A DNA stretch of 64,000 nt from CAZJQD01 sp964548165 [NCBI: uncultured bacterium] (GCA_964548165.1 CAZJQD010000015.1:1359-65358), one strand, 5' to 3'; shown: positions 19,187-34,100, counted from the stretch's first letter. Program-made: numbers and translations. The notes: a model not told the origin generated them from the sequence alone.

Positions 19187-22100
19187 CGGATCACCGCGAC
19201 CTTGTCGACGAGCCGGGTCCCGTTCGGGGCCTCGACGATGACGTAGTACACGCCGGACGCAACCGGTCGGTTCATCTCATTGCGGACATCCCACTGGTAG
19301 GTTCCCCCCGTGGCGAAGACACGGTCCAGGATTCGCTCGCCCAGGATTGTGACAATCCTCAGGCGCGAGCCCGCGGGCACGTTCTCGATGAGGATGCCCG
19401 AGTTGAGGATTCCAGCCACGTACTCGATACCGTCGTCGAGGATACCGTTGTTCGGGCGCCACGGATTCGGGTAGACGCGGACGCTCCCGGCGGTCGTATT
19501 GGCGGAGACCCCGATGAGGGTGAAGATCGTGAGGTGGTTGACCGTGGCGGTCACCATGTTCCGTTCCTTATCCTGCGCCGTGCCTGGGACGAGGATCCAG
19601 CGGTTGAGGTCCTCATCGAGGTAGTACATCTGGAGCGTCTGCTCCTCGACGTTGGTGTTGTCGACGAGGTCGTTGTTGTCGAGGTCGGGGTAGGTAATGG
19701 TAATCGTGAGGTTGGTATCGTATTGGCGGACGTACTCCCCGGTGGCGCGGTTGCGGATGTAGAACTGGTGCTCGGGGCGTACCTCGAGCGGCAGGACGGT
19801 GCGGCCGCCCTGGGCCCTCATCGCGTCGTTGGCGGCGTCGGTCTTCTGGCCCTGCACCCGCGACTCGGTCGCGTAGTCGAAGTAGGGTTCGACGATCAGG
19901 TCGTAGCCCGAGGTGTCGAACATGCCTGCCGGAATGACCATGACGCCCTCGGAGACCGTCGTATCGCGACGCCCGACAATGACGAGCGGGGTGACGCCGG
20001 AGCCCGTGATGATGACGTTCGGGTAGTAGGTCTCGCCGACCAGGGTGACGCGGAGCCAGAGCTGGGCGTCTTCGGCCCTCGTGTAGACGTAGTTGGTGGA
20101 GTCGCGGACGAGGTAGGTCCGGAATTCCGTGAACCTGCCCGTGCCACCGCGGGAGTCGATGATCTCGGCCGTGAACGGCTCGCCGTCGAGGCCCGGGAGC
20201 GTCTCACCGTTGATGCCGGTCGGGACGAAGGTGAACCGGTAGGTGTCTGAACCCGTCTTCGTGCGGAAGACGTTGATCTGCTGGATGAGGCCGGTGAAGG
20301 TGGAAACGACTCGCACGACGGCCGTCTTGCGGTCGGCGAGATCGTCGGGATCGGTGTAGACGACTGAGAGCGTATCGCCGATGCGGCCAAAGAGGCGACC
20401 GGAGCCGGAGAGCGAGTCGGCAGGAGCCTTCGAGACCGGGAGCCCGGCGATATCGAAGATGCCCGAGTTCACGGCAGTCTCGGTGAGGATGATGGTCTCC
20501 GTCTCGCCCGTGGCCGGGTTAGTGACGACCACGGTAATCGTCTCGGCGAGGAACGCGTTCAGGTTCTGGTCGGCGTCGGTGACGGTCGGGTAGAGCGTTT
20601 CGCCTTGTCGGAGGCTTGCGGTGCACGAAAGAGCCGAGGACGCCGAGGCGGGGAAGGCCGTCAGCGTGATGGCCTTGCTGTCCGAAGGCGTCAGCGGGTC
20701 CTGGTAGCGAATCGTGACCGTGTCGCCGGGGAGGAAGGCCATCGTGTCGGAGTTGGAACCGGAGTCGCGCGGATCGCTCGACGTCTTCAGCTTCGTCACG
20801 TCGAAGATACCCGAGTTGGAGTCGGTCTCGTAGAGGATGAGGATCTCGGTCTCGCCCGTGCGGTTGTTGGTGATGACGATCGCGATCGTGTCTATCCGGC
20901 CGCCGTTCGTGTTCTGGTCGGAGTCGCGGACCACGATCGGGAGGCTGTCGCCGATGACGAGGCGGGGCGGCGAGTCGATGGACGAGGTGGCGGAGGGGGC
21001 CAGGACCGGGATGCCGGCGGACGCGAGCGAGTCGGCGGGTGTCGAGGGATCGAGGTAGCGGACGACGAGCGTGTCCGCCGCGATCGCGAACATGAGGCCC
21101 GAGTGAGAGAGCGAGTCGGCGGCGGATCCGGAGACCGTCAGCCCGGCGATGTTGAAGACGCCCGAGTTGGAGTCGGTCTCGGTGAGCACCAGAGTCTCCT
21201 GCTCGCCCGTGCGCGGATTGAGGATGGTGACCGCCAGGGTCTCCGTCCGCGTGCCGTTCGCGTTACGGTCGGTGTCGGTGACGATGGCGTAGACCGTGTC
21301 GCCGATGCGGACGGACGCGGGATAGACGGCGGTCGCCAATGATGGCGCCGGGATGAAGCTGCCGCCCGAGAGCACGAAGCTGTCGAACGGATCGTTCGGG
21401 TCGGTGTAGCGGACCGTGAAGGAGTCGGCGGGCAGGGCGTAGAGCGTGTCGTTGTCGACGGAGTCGCCAGGAATCCGTGAGATGGGCAGAGAGGTGACAT
21501 CGAAGACGCCCGAGTTCGAGTCGGTCTCGTAGAGGATGACAAGCTCGGTCTCGCCCGTGCGCTCGTTGCGGATGATGACCGCGATCGTGTCGATCCGGAG
21601 GACGTCGAGGTTCTGGTCGGTGTCGCGGATGACGGGCGTGATGCTGTCGCCGATACGAACGGACCCGGAGACCGTGCCGCCGGCGCCCGTGGTGTCCGGC
21701 CAGACCAGGATGCCGCCGGAGCGCGTGGAGTCGGTGGGCGTGGTGGCGTCCTGGTAGGCGACCACCAGCGTGTCGCCGGGGCGGACGTAGAGGGTCTCGG
21801 TCGCGAACGTCGCGTCGGAGGCGCGGCCGGACGTCCGGATCGGCGTGACGTCGAAGACGCCCGAGTTCGAGTCGGTCTCGTAGAGGACGTACGTTGAGGT
21901 CTCGCCGGTGCGGCCGTTGGTGACTGTGACGGTGATGGTGTCGACGCGGGCGAAGTCGCGGTTGGCGTCGGTGTCGGTCACGACGGGGCGCGTGCTGTCA
22001 CCGACGGACAGAGAGGTGACGAAGATGCCGGAAGACGATGAGGCCGACAGGGACGCCGTGATGCCGGCAGTGACGCGGCTGGAGTCGGTGGGGTCGCCGG

Positions 22101-25100
22101 GATCGGTGTAGCGGACGGTCAGGGTGTCGCCAGGGCGCAGGTAGAGCGGCTGGCCGGACCCGGAGTCGGCGGGATTGCCGGACGTGGTGACTGTGGTGGA
22201 GTCGAAGACGCCCGTGTTCGGGCCGGTCTCCAGGAGCGTCAGCGTGATCGTCTCGCCGGTGCGCTCGTTGACAAGCGTGATGGTGATGGAGTCGACGATG
22301 TCGACGTCGCGGTTGCGGTCGGTGTCCGTGACGAAGATGCCCGTGATGGTCTCGCCGATGACGATGGCCGGGACGGTGACGGTCGACCCCGAGTTGGAGG
22401 GCGTGGGCACGATCAGCGGGGTGTCGAGACGCGAGCTGTCGGTGGGCGTGAAGCGATCGGTGTAGGTGACCGAGAGCGTATCGCCGGCGCGGACGTAGAG
22501 GCGGCCGGAAGCGGTAGAAGAGTCGGCGGGGGAGCCGGAGGTCGGGAGCGCGGTGACGTTGAAGATGCCGGTGTTGGGGCCGCCGGACTCCGTCAGGACG
22601 ACGGCCTCGGTCTCGCCCGTGGCCGGGTTGGTGATGAGCACGGTCACGGTATCGAGGACGGCGATGTCGCGGTTGGCGTCGGTATCGCGGAGGACGACGT
22701 AGAAGGAGTCACCGATGCGGGTGAGGCCGTCCGCGGTCATGGAGGAGGCCGTGGCTACGGGGGAGACCGTGATCGCGGCGACCGCGCGCGAGGAGTCGGT
22801 CGGGTCGCCCGGGTCGATGTAGCGGACCGAGAGCGTGTCGCCGGGCCGCAGGTAGAGAGGCTGGCCGGACCCCGAGTCGGCGGGGTTGCCGGAGGTGGTG
22901 ACCGCTCCGGAGTCAAAGACGCCCGAGCTCAGCCCGGTCTCGGTCAGGACGAGCGTGATGGTCTCGCCCGTGCGCTCGTTGATGAGCGTGATGCTGATGG
23001 TATCGATGAGATCGACGTCGCGGTTACGGTCGGTGTCCGTCACGAAGATGCCCGTGATGGTCTCGCCGATGACGATCGACGGCAGGGTCACGGTCGAGCC
23101 CGAGTTGGTGGGCCGCGGCAGGATCAGGGGCGTGTCCAGGCGCGAGGAGTCGCTGGCATTGTAGCGGTCCTGGTAGAAGACGACCAGGGTGTCGCCGCTT
23201 CGGACATAGAGGCGGCCGGATCCAGTGACGGAATCAATGGGATTGCCGGAAGTCGGGAGCGGAGTGACATTGAAGACGCCGGTATTCGCTCCTCCGGACT
23301 CGATGAGGATCACCGATTCGCTCTCGCCGGTGACCGGGTTGTAAACGGTCACGAGGACGGTGTCGATGACATTGAAATCCCGATCTGCGTCCGTATCGCG
23401 CACGATCACGTAGAACGAGTCGCCGATGAGGGTGGTTCCGTCGGCGCGAAGGATGGAGATGGTCGGGAGCGGGGTTGCGATCAGGGCGGAGGTGACTCGG
23501 GACGAATCCGTGGGGTCCGCGGGATCGACGTAACGGACGGAGATGGTGTCGCCGGGTCGCAGGTACAGGGGCTGGCCGGAGCCGGGGCCGGAGTCCGCGG
23601 GATTGTCCGTGGTCCGGACGGTTCCGGAATCAAAGACGCCCGTGTTCGGGCCCGTCTCCAGGAGCGTGATGGTGATCGTCTCGCCGGACCGCTCATTGAT
23701 AACGGTGACGGTGACCGTGTCGATGATATCCGCGTCGCGGTTGCGGTCCGTGTCCGTGACGAAGATACCCGTGATGGTCTCGCCGACCGTGATGGCGAGG
23801 ACGGTCACCGTGGACCCGGAGTTCGAGGGCGTCGGGACGATGAGCGAGGTATCGAGGCGCGCGGAGTCTGTGGGATTGAAGCGATCGATGTAGACGACCG
23901 CGATCGTGTCTCCAACGCGGACATGGAGGCGTCCGCTGCCCGACGTGGAATCGGACGGGGACCCGGACATCGGGAGCGCGGTGATGTTGAAGAGACCCGT
24001 ATTGGCGCCACCGGACTCGATGAGGATCACGGCCTCCGTCTCGCCGGTGGCCGGATTCGTGACGACCACGGTCACGGTATCGAAGACACTGATGTCCCGG
24101 TTGGCGTCGGTATCGCGAACGACGATGAAGAACGAGTCGCCGATGCGTGCCACGGAATCGGCGCCGAGTTGGGATGCCGTTGCCGGCAGGAACGCGGTGA
24201 TCTCGGCGGAGGAGAACGAGTCCGTCGGGTCGTTCGGGTCGACGTAGCGGATGACGATCGAGTCGCCGGGTCCGGCAAAGATGGTGTCATTGTCGACCGT
24301 GTCGGACGGCGTTCTCGAGACGGGGACGACCGTGACATCAAACACGCCCGAGTTGGAGTCGGTCTCATGCAGGATGACGACCTCGGTCTCGCCTGTCCGC
24401 AGGTTCGTCACCGTCACCGAGACCGTGTCGATGCGCTTGCCGTCGAGGTTCTGGTCGGTGTCACGAATGATGGGAACAAGGCTGTCGCCGAGGCGCACCG
24501 CGATCGGGAACGTGCCGGATGAAGGCGTCGTGTCCTCGTAGAGGACGATGGGGCCGCCGGTTACGGAGTCGCTCGGGTCGTTCGGATCGACGTAGAGAAC
24601 GGTCAAGGTGTCGGCCGCCAGCGCGAAGAGCGTGTCGTTATCGATGGAGTCCGAAGGCGACCGGGACAGGAAGAGTCGCGTCACGTTAAAGACGCCGGAG
24701 TTGGAGTCGGTCTCCACGAGTGTGAGGATCTCGGTCTCGCCGGTGCGCCGGTTCGTCACCGTCACCTGGATCGTGTCGATACGCGTTCCGCTGAGGTTCT
24801 GATCGCTGTCGGTGATGGTCGGCGAGAGGCTGTCCCCGGCCTTGAGCGCAGCGGGGAAGACCCCGGTGGCGGCCGTCGTGTCGATGACGACGGGGATCGG
24901 GTTCGAGACGACCGAATCCCAGGCATCCTGCGGATCGCTGTAGCGGATGATGAGCGTGTCCCCGGCCAGGGCGAAGAGGCGGCCGTTCCCGGAGAGGGAA
25001 TCGGAGAGCGCCTGGGTGGCCTGGAGCGTATCGTTGCCGCCGAAGGTCGCGGAGCTGGCCCCGGACTCGGTCAGCACCAGGATCTCCGTTTCGCCCGTGC

Positions 25101-28100
25101 GCATGTTCGTGACGGTGACAACGAGGGTCTCCGTGGAGCCGAAGACCCGGTTGGCATCCGTGTCGCGCAGGACGGCGCTGACGCTGTCGCCCACGCGGAT
25201 CGCGGAAGGGAATGTGCCGGTGGAGGTCGTGGTCGGGACGACGATGAAGGTGCCCTCGACCGACCAGAGACCCCTGAGTTGGCCGCCGTCGACGGCTTGG
25301 GCGGCCCAGTAGTAGGTTCCCGCGGTCCTCAGGTAGAAGAGGGCGGTATCGCCGTTCTGGACGTTGCCGATGAGGAGCGGACCGGTGGAGTCCGCGACGA
25401 TCGTATCCGCGGCGAGAATATTGGCACCGCCCGGAACGGTTCCGATCCGCAGGTTGTAGGTCAGTCCGGCAGCCGGCGTGGTATCCGTCGTGACCGGTGA
25501 CCAGGCCAGCGTGACGGTCTCGGAGAAGACCGTGCCGTTCGCCGTGACGAGCCCGGGCGCCGCGGCGCGGAGGTTCGCCCTCGGCGTCTCGAGATTCTGC
25601 ACGATGAGCAGGCGCTTCTGCGTGCCGTCATCGCCGAGCGCGGCCAGGTCCAGGTCCCCGTCCCTGTCGTAGTCCGCGAATCCGAGCGACGCATTGCCCA
25701 GGCCGGTCCCGGCGCCCAGGGGCTCGCTCTGGATCGCGAACCGCCCGGATTCATTGCGGTAGATGATGAAGCGCGGCGCTGATCCGTCGTGTCCGGCGAC
25801 CGCGAGGTCCACGTCCCCGTCGTTGTCGAAATCGCCCCACGATACCGCGGAATACTGAAGGCCCGAGCTTGCGCCCAGAGGCTGCGTCTCGACGCTGAAG
25901 GAGGCGCCGCCGTCGTTGCGATAGACGAGGAAGCGTCGATTGGCGCCGTCGTGCCCCGTCACGGCGAAGTCGAGGTCTCCATCGGTGTCGAAATCGGCCC
26001 ATGCGAGCGAGGCATCCAGGACGCCGAGCCCGGCGCCCATCGGCTCGGCCGCGAGCGTGAAGGCGCCACGGTCGTTGCGGTAGAGGAGCAGGCGCGGCTG
26101 GAACGTGAGGTTGTCGCGGCCCGCGACGAGGAGGTCGAGGTCACCATCGCGATCGAAATCGCCCCACCGCGTCGTGGCACCCGCCGTGGCATCTCCGGAA
26201 AGCCCCTTGCCCGCGCCCAGCGGCTCCGCGTTAAGGCTGAAACTGCCACTGTCGTTGCGATAGATCAGCAGGCGCCGGTTACCGCTGCCGTCAATGCCGG
26301 AGGCGACGAAGTCGAGATCCCCGTCGTTGTCATAGTCCCCCCACTCGGTGCTGGCCGCGTCGAGACCGGCGTTGGCACCCATGGGTTCCGCGAGCAGGGT
26401 GAAAGCGCCGCCGCCATCATGGCGGAAGACGACCAGGCGGCGGTTGCCGCCATTGTCTCTCCCCACCGCCACGAGATCGAGATCGCCATCCGCGTCGTAA
26501 TCGCCCCAGTCGAAGGATCCGGAGCGAAGGCCGAGGCCGGCCCCCATGGGCTCTGCAACCGCCGAGAACGTGTTTTCCCCGTCGTTGCGGTAGAGGAGGA
26601 ACCTGGTCGCGGCGGTCAGGTTGTCCTGGCCCATCACTCCCAGGTCGAGATCGCCGTCGCGATCGTAATCGGCCCAGCGGAGGAAACCGAGGTTCAGGCC
26701 CTTGCCCGTGCCCAGGGGTTCTCCCACGACCGACCAGCCCAGGAAGTAGGCTCGGATACGATCAGTGATGAGGGAATCCGTGGACGTGCGCGGATCCTGG
26801 TAGAGAACCTGGATCGAATCGCCGGCCCTGGCATAAAGGCGCCCGCTTCCCGAGACCGAGTCCGCGGATGCGGCGCTGACGTAGAGAACGAACGAGTCGA
26901 AGACGCCCGAGTTGACGCCCGTCTCCGTCAATGTCAGCGGCTCCGTCTCGCCCGTCTGCTCGTTCCGGACGATGACCGTGATGGTATCCAGCCGATCGAC
27001 ATCGAGGTTCTGGTCCCTGTCTCGAATGAAAACGCCCGCCAGGGTATCGCCGATACGGGCGCGTGTGTCCGTCATGAAAGAGTCGGCGGTCGTGACCGCG
27101 GGCAGGGCGACTCCGGTATCCACGGTTCGCGAGTCGGCGCTGTTGTAGCGGTCCTGGTAGAAGACCGAGAGCGTGTCGCCGGCGCGGAGGTAGATGGTGC
27201 CATTGGCGGAGATCGAATCGGACAGGTTCCCCGTGGTGCCCAGCTTGACCACGTCGAAAACGCCCGTGTTGGCGCCGCCGGACTCCGTCAGCGTGACGGC
27301 CTCCGTTTCACCCGTGGCCGGGTTGGTGATGATGACCGTCACGGTGTCGAGGACGAGGATGTCGCGGTTGGCGTCCGTGTCCGTGACGACGATCGCGAGC
27401 GAGTCGCCGATCCGGAAGGATGAGTCCGTGGATAGGAGGGCAGCCGAGAAGAGCGGACGAACCAGGAGCGAGGCGGAAACCAGGCTGTCCGAGGCGGTTG
27501 CGGGGTCCTGGTAGGTCGCGAAGATCGTGTCGCCGGCGCGGACGAAGAGCGTGCCGCTATTGGAGGCGGAGTCGGCCGGGTTCGCCGTGGATCCCAGCAC
27601 GAGGGAATCGAACGTCCCGGAGTTGACGGTGGTCTCCCGGAGAATGACGGTCTCGGTCTCGCCGGTCCGCGCGTTAACGATGACGACCGTGATCGAGTCG
27701 GTGATATTGACGTCCAGGTCGCGGCTGTAATCGCGCACGTAGAGGCCGATGATCGAGTCGCCTATCCTGACGGAGGTCTCCGTCAGGAACGACCCGCTGT
27801 TGGAGTCCATCGGCACGGCGTAACCGGTGTCCACCCGCGCGGAATCGGTGGCATGGAAGCGGTCCTGGTAGAAGACCGAGAGCGTGTCTCCGGCGCGCAG
27901 GAACATCGTGCCGTTGCCGCTTGTCGAGTCAGCGGGATTGCCGGTGGTGCCGAGCCGGGTGATATCAAAGATGCCGGAGCTCGCCGTCCCGGACTCCACC
28001 AGGACCAGGGACTCGGTCTCGCCCGTGGCCAGGTTGGAGATGACGACGCTCACGGTCTCAAAGGCCAGCGCATCGCGGTTGCCGTCTGTGTCGGTGACGA

Positions 28101-31100
28101 TGATGTGGAAGGAGTCGCCGATGACGACGCGGGAGTCGGTCGAGAGGATCGCGCTCGTCAGGATGGGCAGGACCGTGATAGGCCCGGCCTGGGCGGTATC
28201 CACCCCGACGCGCGTGTCGGTGTAGAGGATGACGATCGTGTCCCCGGCGCGAACCCAGAGTCGCCCGCCCTGGGAGAGGGAGTCCGCGATGCCGCCCGAT
28301 GTCCCGATGAGGGCGGAGTCGAAGACGCCCGAGCTGACGCCGGTTTCGTAGAGCGTGACCGTCTCGGTCTCGCCGGTGCGGCTGTTGGTGACAACGACCT
28401 GGACCGTGTCGATGCGGTCGGCGTCGAGGTTGCGGTCGGCGTCCCTGACGAAGACGCCTGTCAGCGTATCACCGACACGGATGGTGTCAGGCGAGTAGGA
28501 GCTGGAGGACGCGGTGGGCGCGGGACGCCCGAAGGCGGTGTCGACGCGCGAGGAATCGGTGGTGATGCTGCGATCCTGGTAGGTCGCGATCAGGGTGTCC
28601 CCGGGCCGGATGTAGATCGATTCGGTCGAGACCAGCGAGTCCGCGGGGTTCGAGGAGGTGAAGAGCGGCGCGGTGTCGAAGATTCCCGCGTTGACTCCCA
28701 CCTCCCAGAGCGTGACGACCGTCGTCTCGCCGGTTGCCGGGTTCGTCACGGTGACCGTGACCGACTCCTGCAGGAGCACATCGCGGTTGGCGTCGCCATC
28801 CGTCACGGTGATGAACGTGGAGTCTCCGATGCGGAAGGAGGTGTCCATCGTGATAGACGACGCCGTGGCGCCCCGGACAAGGATGCGGATGGTCACAAGC
28901 GTGTCGGCGGGAGCGAAGGTCGAATCGATGTAGTCGACGACGAGCGAGTCTCCGGCGCTCGCGGTGAGCCTACCTGAGCCGGAGAGAGAGTCGGCGGCGC
29001 TTGCGGTGACGAGAAGGAGCGACGAGTCGAAGACCCCCGAGTTGACGCCGGTCTCGTAGAGCGTGACGAGCTCGGTCTCGCCCGAGATCGCATTGCGCAC
29101 GATCACGATGATCGAGTCGATGAGGTCGACATCGAGGTTGCGGTTGGCGTCGCGGATGAAGACGGACGTGAGCGTCTCGCCCTGGAAGAGCTGGAGGATA
29201 TTCACCCAGGAGTCGGCGGCGCTGGCGCCCCTGTACGCGTAGCCCGTGTCGACGCGCGAGGAGTCCGAGGCCGTGTAGCGGTCCTGGTAGAGGACGGCAA
29301 GGGTGTCGCCGGACCGGAGATACAGGGTCCCCGTCGTGGAACCGGAATCGGCAGGGTTGTCGGTCGTGCCGAGGCCGGCGGTATCGAAGTATCCGGAATT
29401 GACGCCGATCTCCCAGAGCGTGACTGTCTCCGTCTCGCCCGTCGCCGGGTTCGTGATCGTCACCGTCACGGATTCCTGTACCAGGATGTCGCGGTTCTGA
29501 TCGCTGTCGCGGACCGTGATGAAGTAGGAGTCCCCGATCCGGACGCGCGAGTCCGCGTTGGTCGCGGAGTTCGTGAGCGGTTCGATGACGAGGATGGCGG
29601 CAGAGACGAGCGAGTCGGCGGCGGCAAAGGGGTCGGCGTAGTCCATGACAATCGAGTCGCCGTTGCGCGCGTAGAGGCGGCCGGAGCCGGCGCCCGAGTC
29701 CGACGGGTTCTTGGAGACGGCGAGGGAGACGGAGTCGAAGCCGGCAAAGGTCACGCCGGTCTCGGTCAATTGAACGGTCTCCGTCTCTCCCGTCTGGACG
29801 TTGCGGACAATGACCGTCAGCGAATCGCGGAAGTCGACGTCGAGGTTGCGGTTCGCGTCGAAGAGGAAGAGGCCGGCCAGGGAATCGCCGAGGTTGAAGG
29901 TTAACGTATCGACGCGCGACGTCGCCGTGGTCTGTGCGGGCAGGGCATAGCCGGTGTCGAGGCGCGAGGAGTCGGTGCCGACGTAACGGTCCTGGTAGAA
30001 GAGCGAGAGCGTGTCGCCGGGGCGAACGTAGAGCGTGCCGGAGGCCGAGCCGGAGTCGGCGGGGCTGGAGGTTGTGCCGAGCCCTGCCGTGTCGAACGTG
30101 CTGGAGTTGACGCCAATCTCCCAGAGGACGATCGATTCCGTCTCGCCCGTCGCCGGGTTCGTGACGACCACGGTGACGGATTCCTGGAGCAGCAGGCTCC
30201 GGTTGTTGTCGCCGTCGACGACGGTGATGAAGAGCGAGTCGCCGATGCGGAACTGCGAGTCCATGGCGATCGTGGAATTGGTCGCGGCGCGGCCGAGAAT
30301 GCCGTTGGTGGTGAGCGAGTCGCCGCCGGTGGTGGAGTCGAGGTAGTCGACGACCAGCGAGTCGCCGGCGCGGATGTAGAGCTTGCCGGTCCCCGAGAGC
30401 GAGTCGAGGAGATTCCCGGAGGTCAGGATGACGTCGGAGTCGAAGACGCCCGAGTTGACGCCGGTCTCGTAGAGGAAGACGACCTCGGTCTCGCCCGTGG
30501 TCGCGTTCCTCGCGGTGACGGCGATCGAGTCGATGAGGTCGATATCGAGGTTCCGGTTGAGATCGCGGATGAAGATCTGCCCGAGCGTCTCGCCCTGGAA
30601 AAGCTGGGTGATGTTGACCCACGACTCGGCGGTCGTCGCGGGCGGGACGGCGTGGCCGGTGTCGACGCGGGCGGAGTCGCCGGTGTTGTAACGGTCGACG
30701 TAGACGATCGAGAGCGTGTCGCCGTTCCGGACGTACATCGTTCCGGTGGCGGACGCGGAATCGGCGGGGTTCCCGGTGGTTCCAAGCTTGACGACGTCGA
30801 AGATGCCGGTATTCGCGCCGCCTGACTCTGTCAGGATCACGGCCTCGGTCTCGCCCGTGGCCGGGTTCGTGATCATGACCCTCACGGTGTCGAAGGCGAG
30901 CTCGTCGCGGTTGGCGTCTCCGTCTGTGACCACGATAAGGTAGGAATCCCCGACATAGAAACGCGTGTCTGAAGTGATCACCGACGCGGTGAGGGCGGGA
31001 ACGACCGTGATCGGGCCGATGAGCTTCGTGTCGGTGGTCGTGTGCGTGTCGGTGTACGAGACGAGGAGCGTGTCGCCGTACCGGACGTAGAGCGTGCCGT

Positions 31101-34100
31101 TCTGGGCAACGGAATCGAGGATGTTGGAGGTCGTTCCGATGACGGGGGAGTCGAAGACGCCCGAGTTGGGACCGGTCTCGTAGAGGAAGACGGTCTCGGT
31201 CTCGCCGGTCCGGCTGTTGGTGACGACGACCTGGACCGAGTCGACGAGGTCGGCATCGAGGTTGCGGTCGGGGTCCGTGATGAAGACGCCGCGGACCGAG
31301 TCGCCGCGGACGACGGTGTCCGGGTTGAACGAAGAGGACGAGGTGCTGTTCTGGGGCCGAGCGACGGGCGTGTCGAGCCGTGCCGAGTCCGAGGCGATGA
31401 GGCGATCCTGGTAGTAGAGCGAGAGCGTGTCGCCGGGACGGGCGTAGAGCGTGCTCGTCAAGGAGAGTGAATCGGCGATGTTGGCGGTCGTCCCGAGACC
31501 GGCCGTATCGAAGATGCCCGAGTTGATCCCGATTTCCCAGAGGACGATGCTCTCGGTCTCGCCCGAGGCCGGGTTCGTGACGATGACGGTCACGGACTCC
31601 TGCAGGAGGACGTCGCGGTTGGCGTCACCATCGGTAACCGTGATGAAGATCGAGTCGCCGATCCGGAACTGCGAGTCCATGGCCACGGTCGAGACCGTGG
31701 CGCCGCGAGCGAGGATGGGGATGGTGACGAGTGTATCGATGGGACTACGGGAGTCGGCGTAGTCGATGACGACCGAGTCGCCGGCGCCGATGTAGAGGAG
31801 CCCGACGGTGAGCGAGTCGCCGATCACCTTGGTGGTCAGCACGAGCGAGGAGTCGAAGACGCCGGAGTTCACCCCGGTCTCGAAAAGCGTGACGACCTCG
31901 GTCTCGCCGGTCTGGATGTTGCGCACGATGACAGCCAGTGTGTCGATGAGGTCGATGTCCTGGTTGCGGTCGGCGTCGAAGATGAAGACGCCGGAGATCG
32001 TCTCGCCTTGGAAGACCTGGAGGATCGTGACGCGGGAGTCCGCCGCGGTCCGAACGGGCACGACCACGAGCGTGTCCACGCGGCTCGAGTCGGTGGTCCC
32101 CGCGTGGAGATAGGTGATGAGGAAGGTGTCGCCTGAACGCGCGTAGAACGTGTCGTTTCCGGAAATGGAATCGGCGATGTTTCCCGTCACCCAGACCGGG
32201 ATGGAGTCGAAGATCCCGGAGTTCACGCCTTGCTCCCAGAGGATGACCGTGGCGGACTCCCCGGTGGCAGGGTTCGTGACGGTGACCGAGACCGTCTCCT
32301 GCAGCGCGGCGTTGAAGTTGACGTCCGTGTCTCGGAGAACCACGTAGAAGGACTCGCCCACGGTGACCGTCGGTCCCACGGTCAAGAGCGAGCGAGAGAA
32401 CGGGGGGTAGAGAGTGATGAGAGTGGTCGCGCAGGTGTCGGCGGCGTTGTAGGGGTCCGTGTAGAGGACCTGGATGGTGTCACCGGGGATGCCGTAGAGC
32501 CGCCCGTTGCCGGAAATGGAGTCGGTCGAGTCCGTGGACGTGGCGACGACGGCGGAGTCGAAGATGTTTCCGTTGATGCCCAGCTCGTGGAGCGTGGCGA
32601 TCTCCGTCTCTCCCGTGCGGTGGTTGATGACCGTGACGGTAACGGAGTCGTGGATATCCACGTCGAGGTTGGCGCTCGTGTCCGTCAGGAAGACGCTCAT
32701 GAGCGTGTCCCCGAGGTAGACGAGGGTGTCCGAGGTGATGGACGACGTCGCGGGTCGGGGCCGGGCGTAGCCGGTGTCGAGGCGCGAGGAGTCCGTGGCG
32801 AAGTAGCGGTCCTGGTAGAAGAGCGCGAGCGTGTCGCCGGGGCGGACGTAGAGCGTTCCGGAGACGGATGCGGAATCCGCCGGGTTGGAGGTCGTTCCGA
32901 GACCGGCCGTGTCGAAGGATCCGGAGTTCACGCCGATCTCCCAGAGCGTCACGGACTCGGTCTCGCCGGTGACCGGGTTCGTCACCGTGACGGTGACGCT
33001 CTCCTGGAGAGCCGGATCACGGTTGGCGTCGCCGTCGTGGACGGTGATGAAGACGGAGTCCCCGAGGATGAACCGCGAGTCCATGGCCACGGTAGAGGTC
33101 GTGGCGGCTCGGGCCGTGATCGCGATCGTCACTAGCGTGTCCGCCGCCGCCCAGGGGTCCGCGTAGTCTACGACGATGGAGTCGCCGGAGCGGATGTAGA
33201 GGCGGCCGGTTCCCGAGAGAGAGTCCGCGGAATCGCTGGATGTTCCGACGAGCGCCGAATCGAAGACGCCGGAGTTTACCCCGGTCTCGTGGAGCGTGAT
33301 GGTCTCGGTCTCGCCCGTGGTCGCGTTGCGGACGATGACGAGGAGCGTGTCGACGAGGTCGATGTCGAGGTTGCGGTTGCCGTCCAGGATGTAGACGCCC
33401 GAGAGGGTGTCGCCCTGGTAGAGCTGGGTGGACGTCACTCGTGAATCCGCGGTCGTGGGCACGGGCCGGATGACGGTCGTCTCCGAGAGGCGCGTGTCCG
33501 CGGCATTGTAGGGGTCGACGTAATACACGACGAGCGTGTCGCCGGCCCGGACATACATCCGGGTATCCCCGGAGACGGAATCCGCGATGTTGCCGGAAGT
33601 GGCCAACGCCACCGAGTCGAAGAGCGGCGAGGCCGTACCGCTCTCGTAAAGGACCAGTACCTCCGTCTCGCCCGTCGCCGGGTTCGTCACGACGACCGAG
33701 AGGGTTTCCTGCACGGCGCCGTTCTGGTTCACGTTCGTGTCGAGAACGGTGACCCAGAACGAGTCACCCAGGGTGACGCGCGAGTCGGCGGAGAGGATGC
33801 CGTTCGAGGAGGAGGTGGTGACCGTGATTGCCGCAGAGAGGCAGGTGTCGTTCGGGTTTGATGCGTCGACGTAGAAGATGGTCAGCGTGTCACCGGCGAG
33901 GGCGTAGATCGTGTCGTTATCGGCGCTGTCGGCGAGGTTGGCCGTCACGAAGATGACCGTGCTGTCGAACAGGCTCGAGTTGGTGCCGGACTCGAAGAGG
34001 ATGACGACCTCGGTTTCACCCGTCCGGTGGTTCGTGACCATGACCGCGATCGTGTCGACAACGAAGGCCGAGAGGTTGCGATCCGTGTCCGTGATGGTCG

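Noticed and set aside
28480-28500. Another TGGTGTCAGG match inside the giant gene
   Set aside because: It is a short coding match to the REP-like outer sequence only; the rest of the element is absent.
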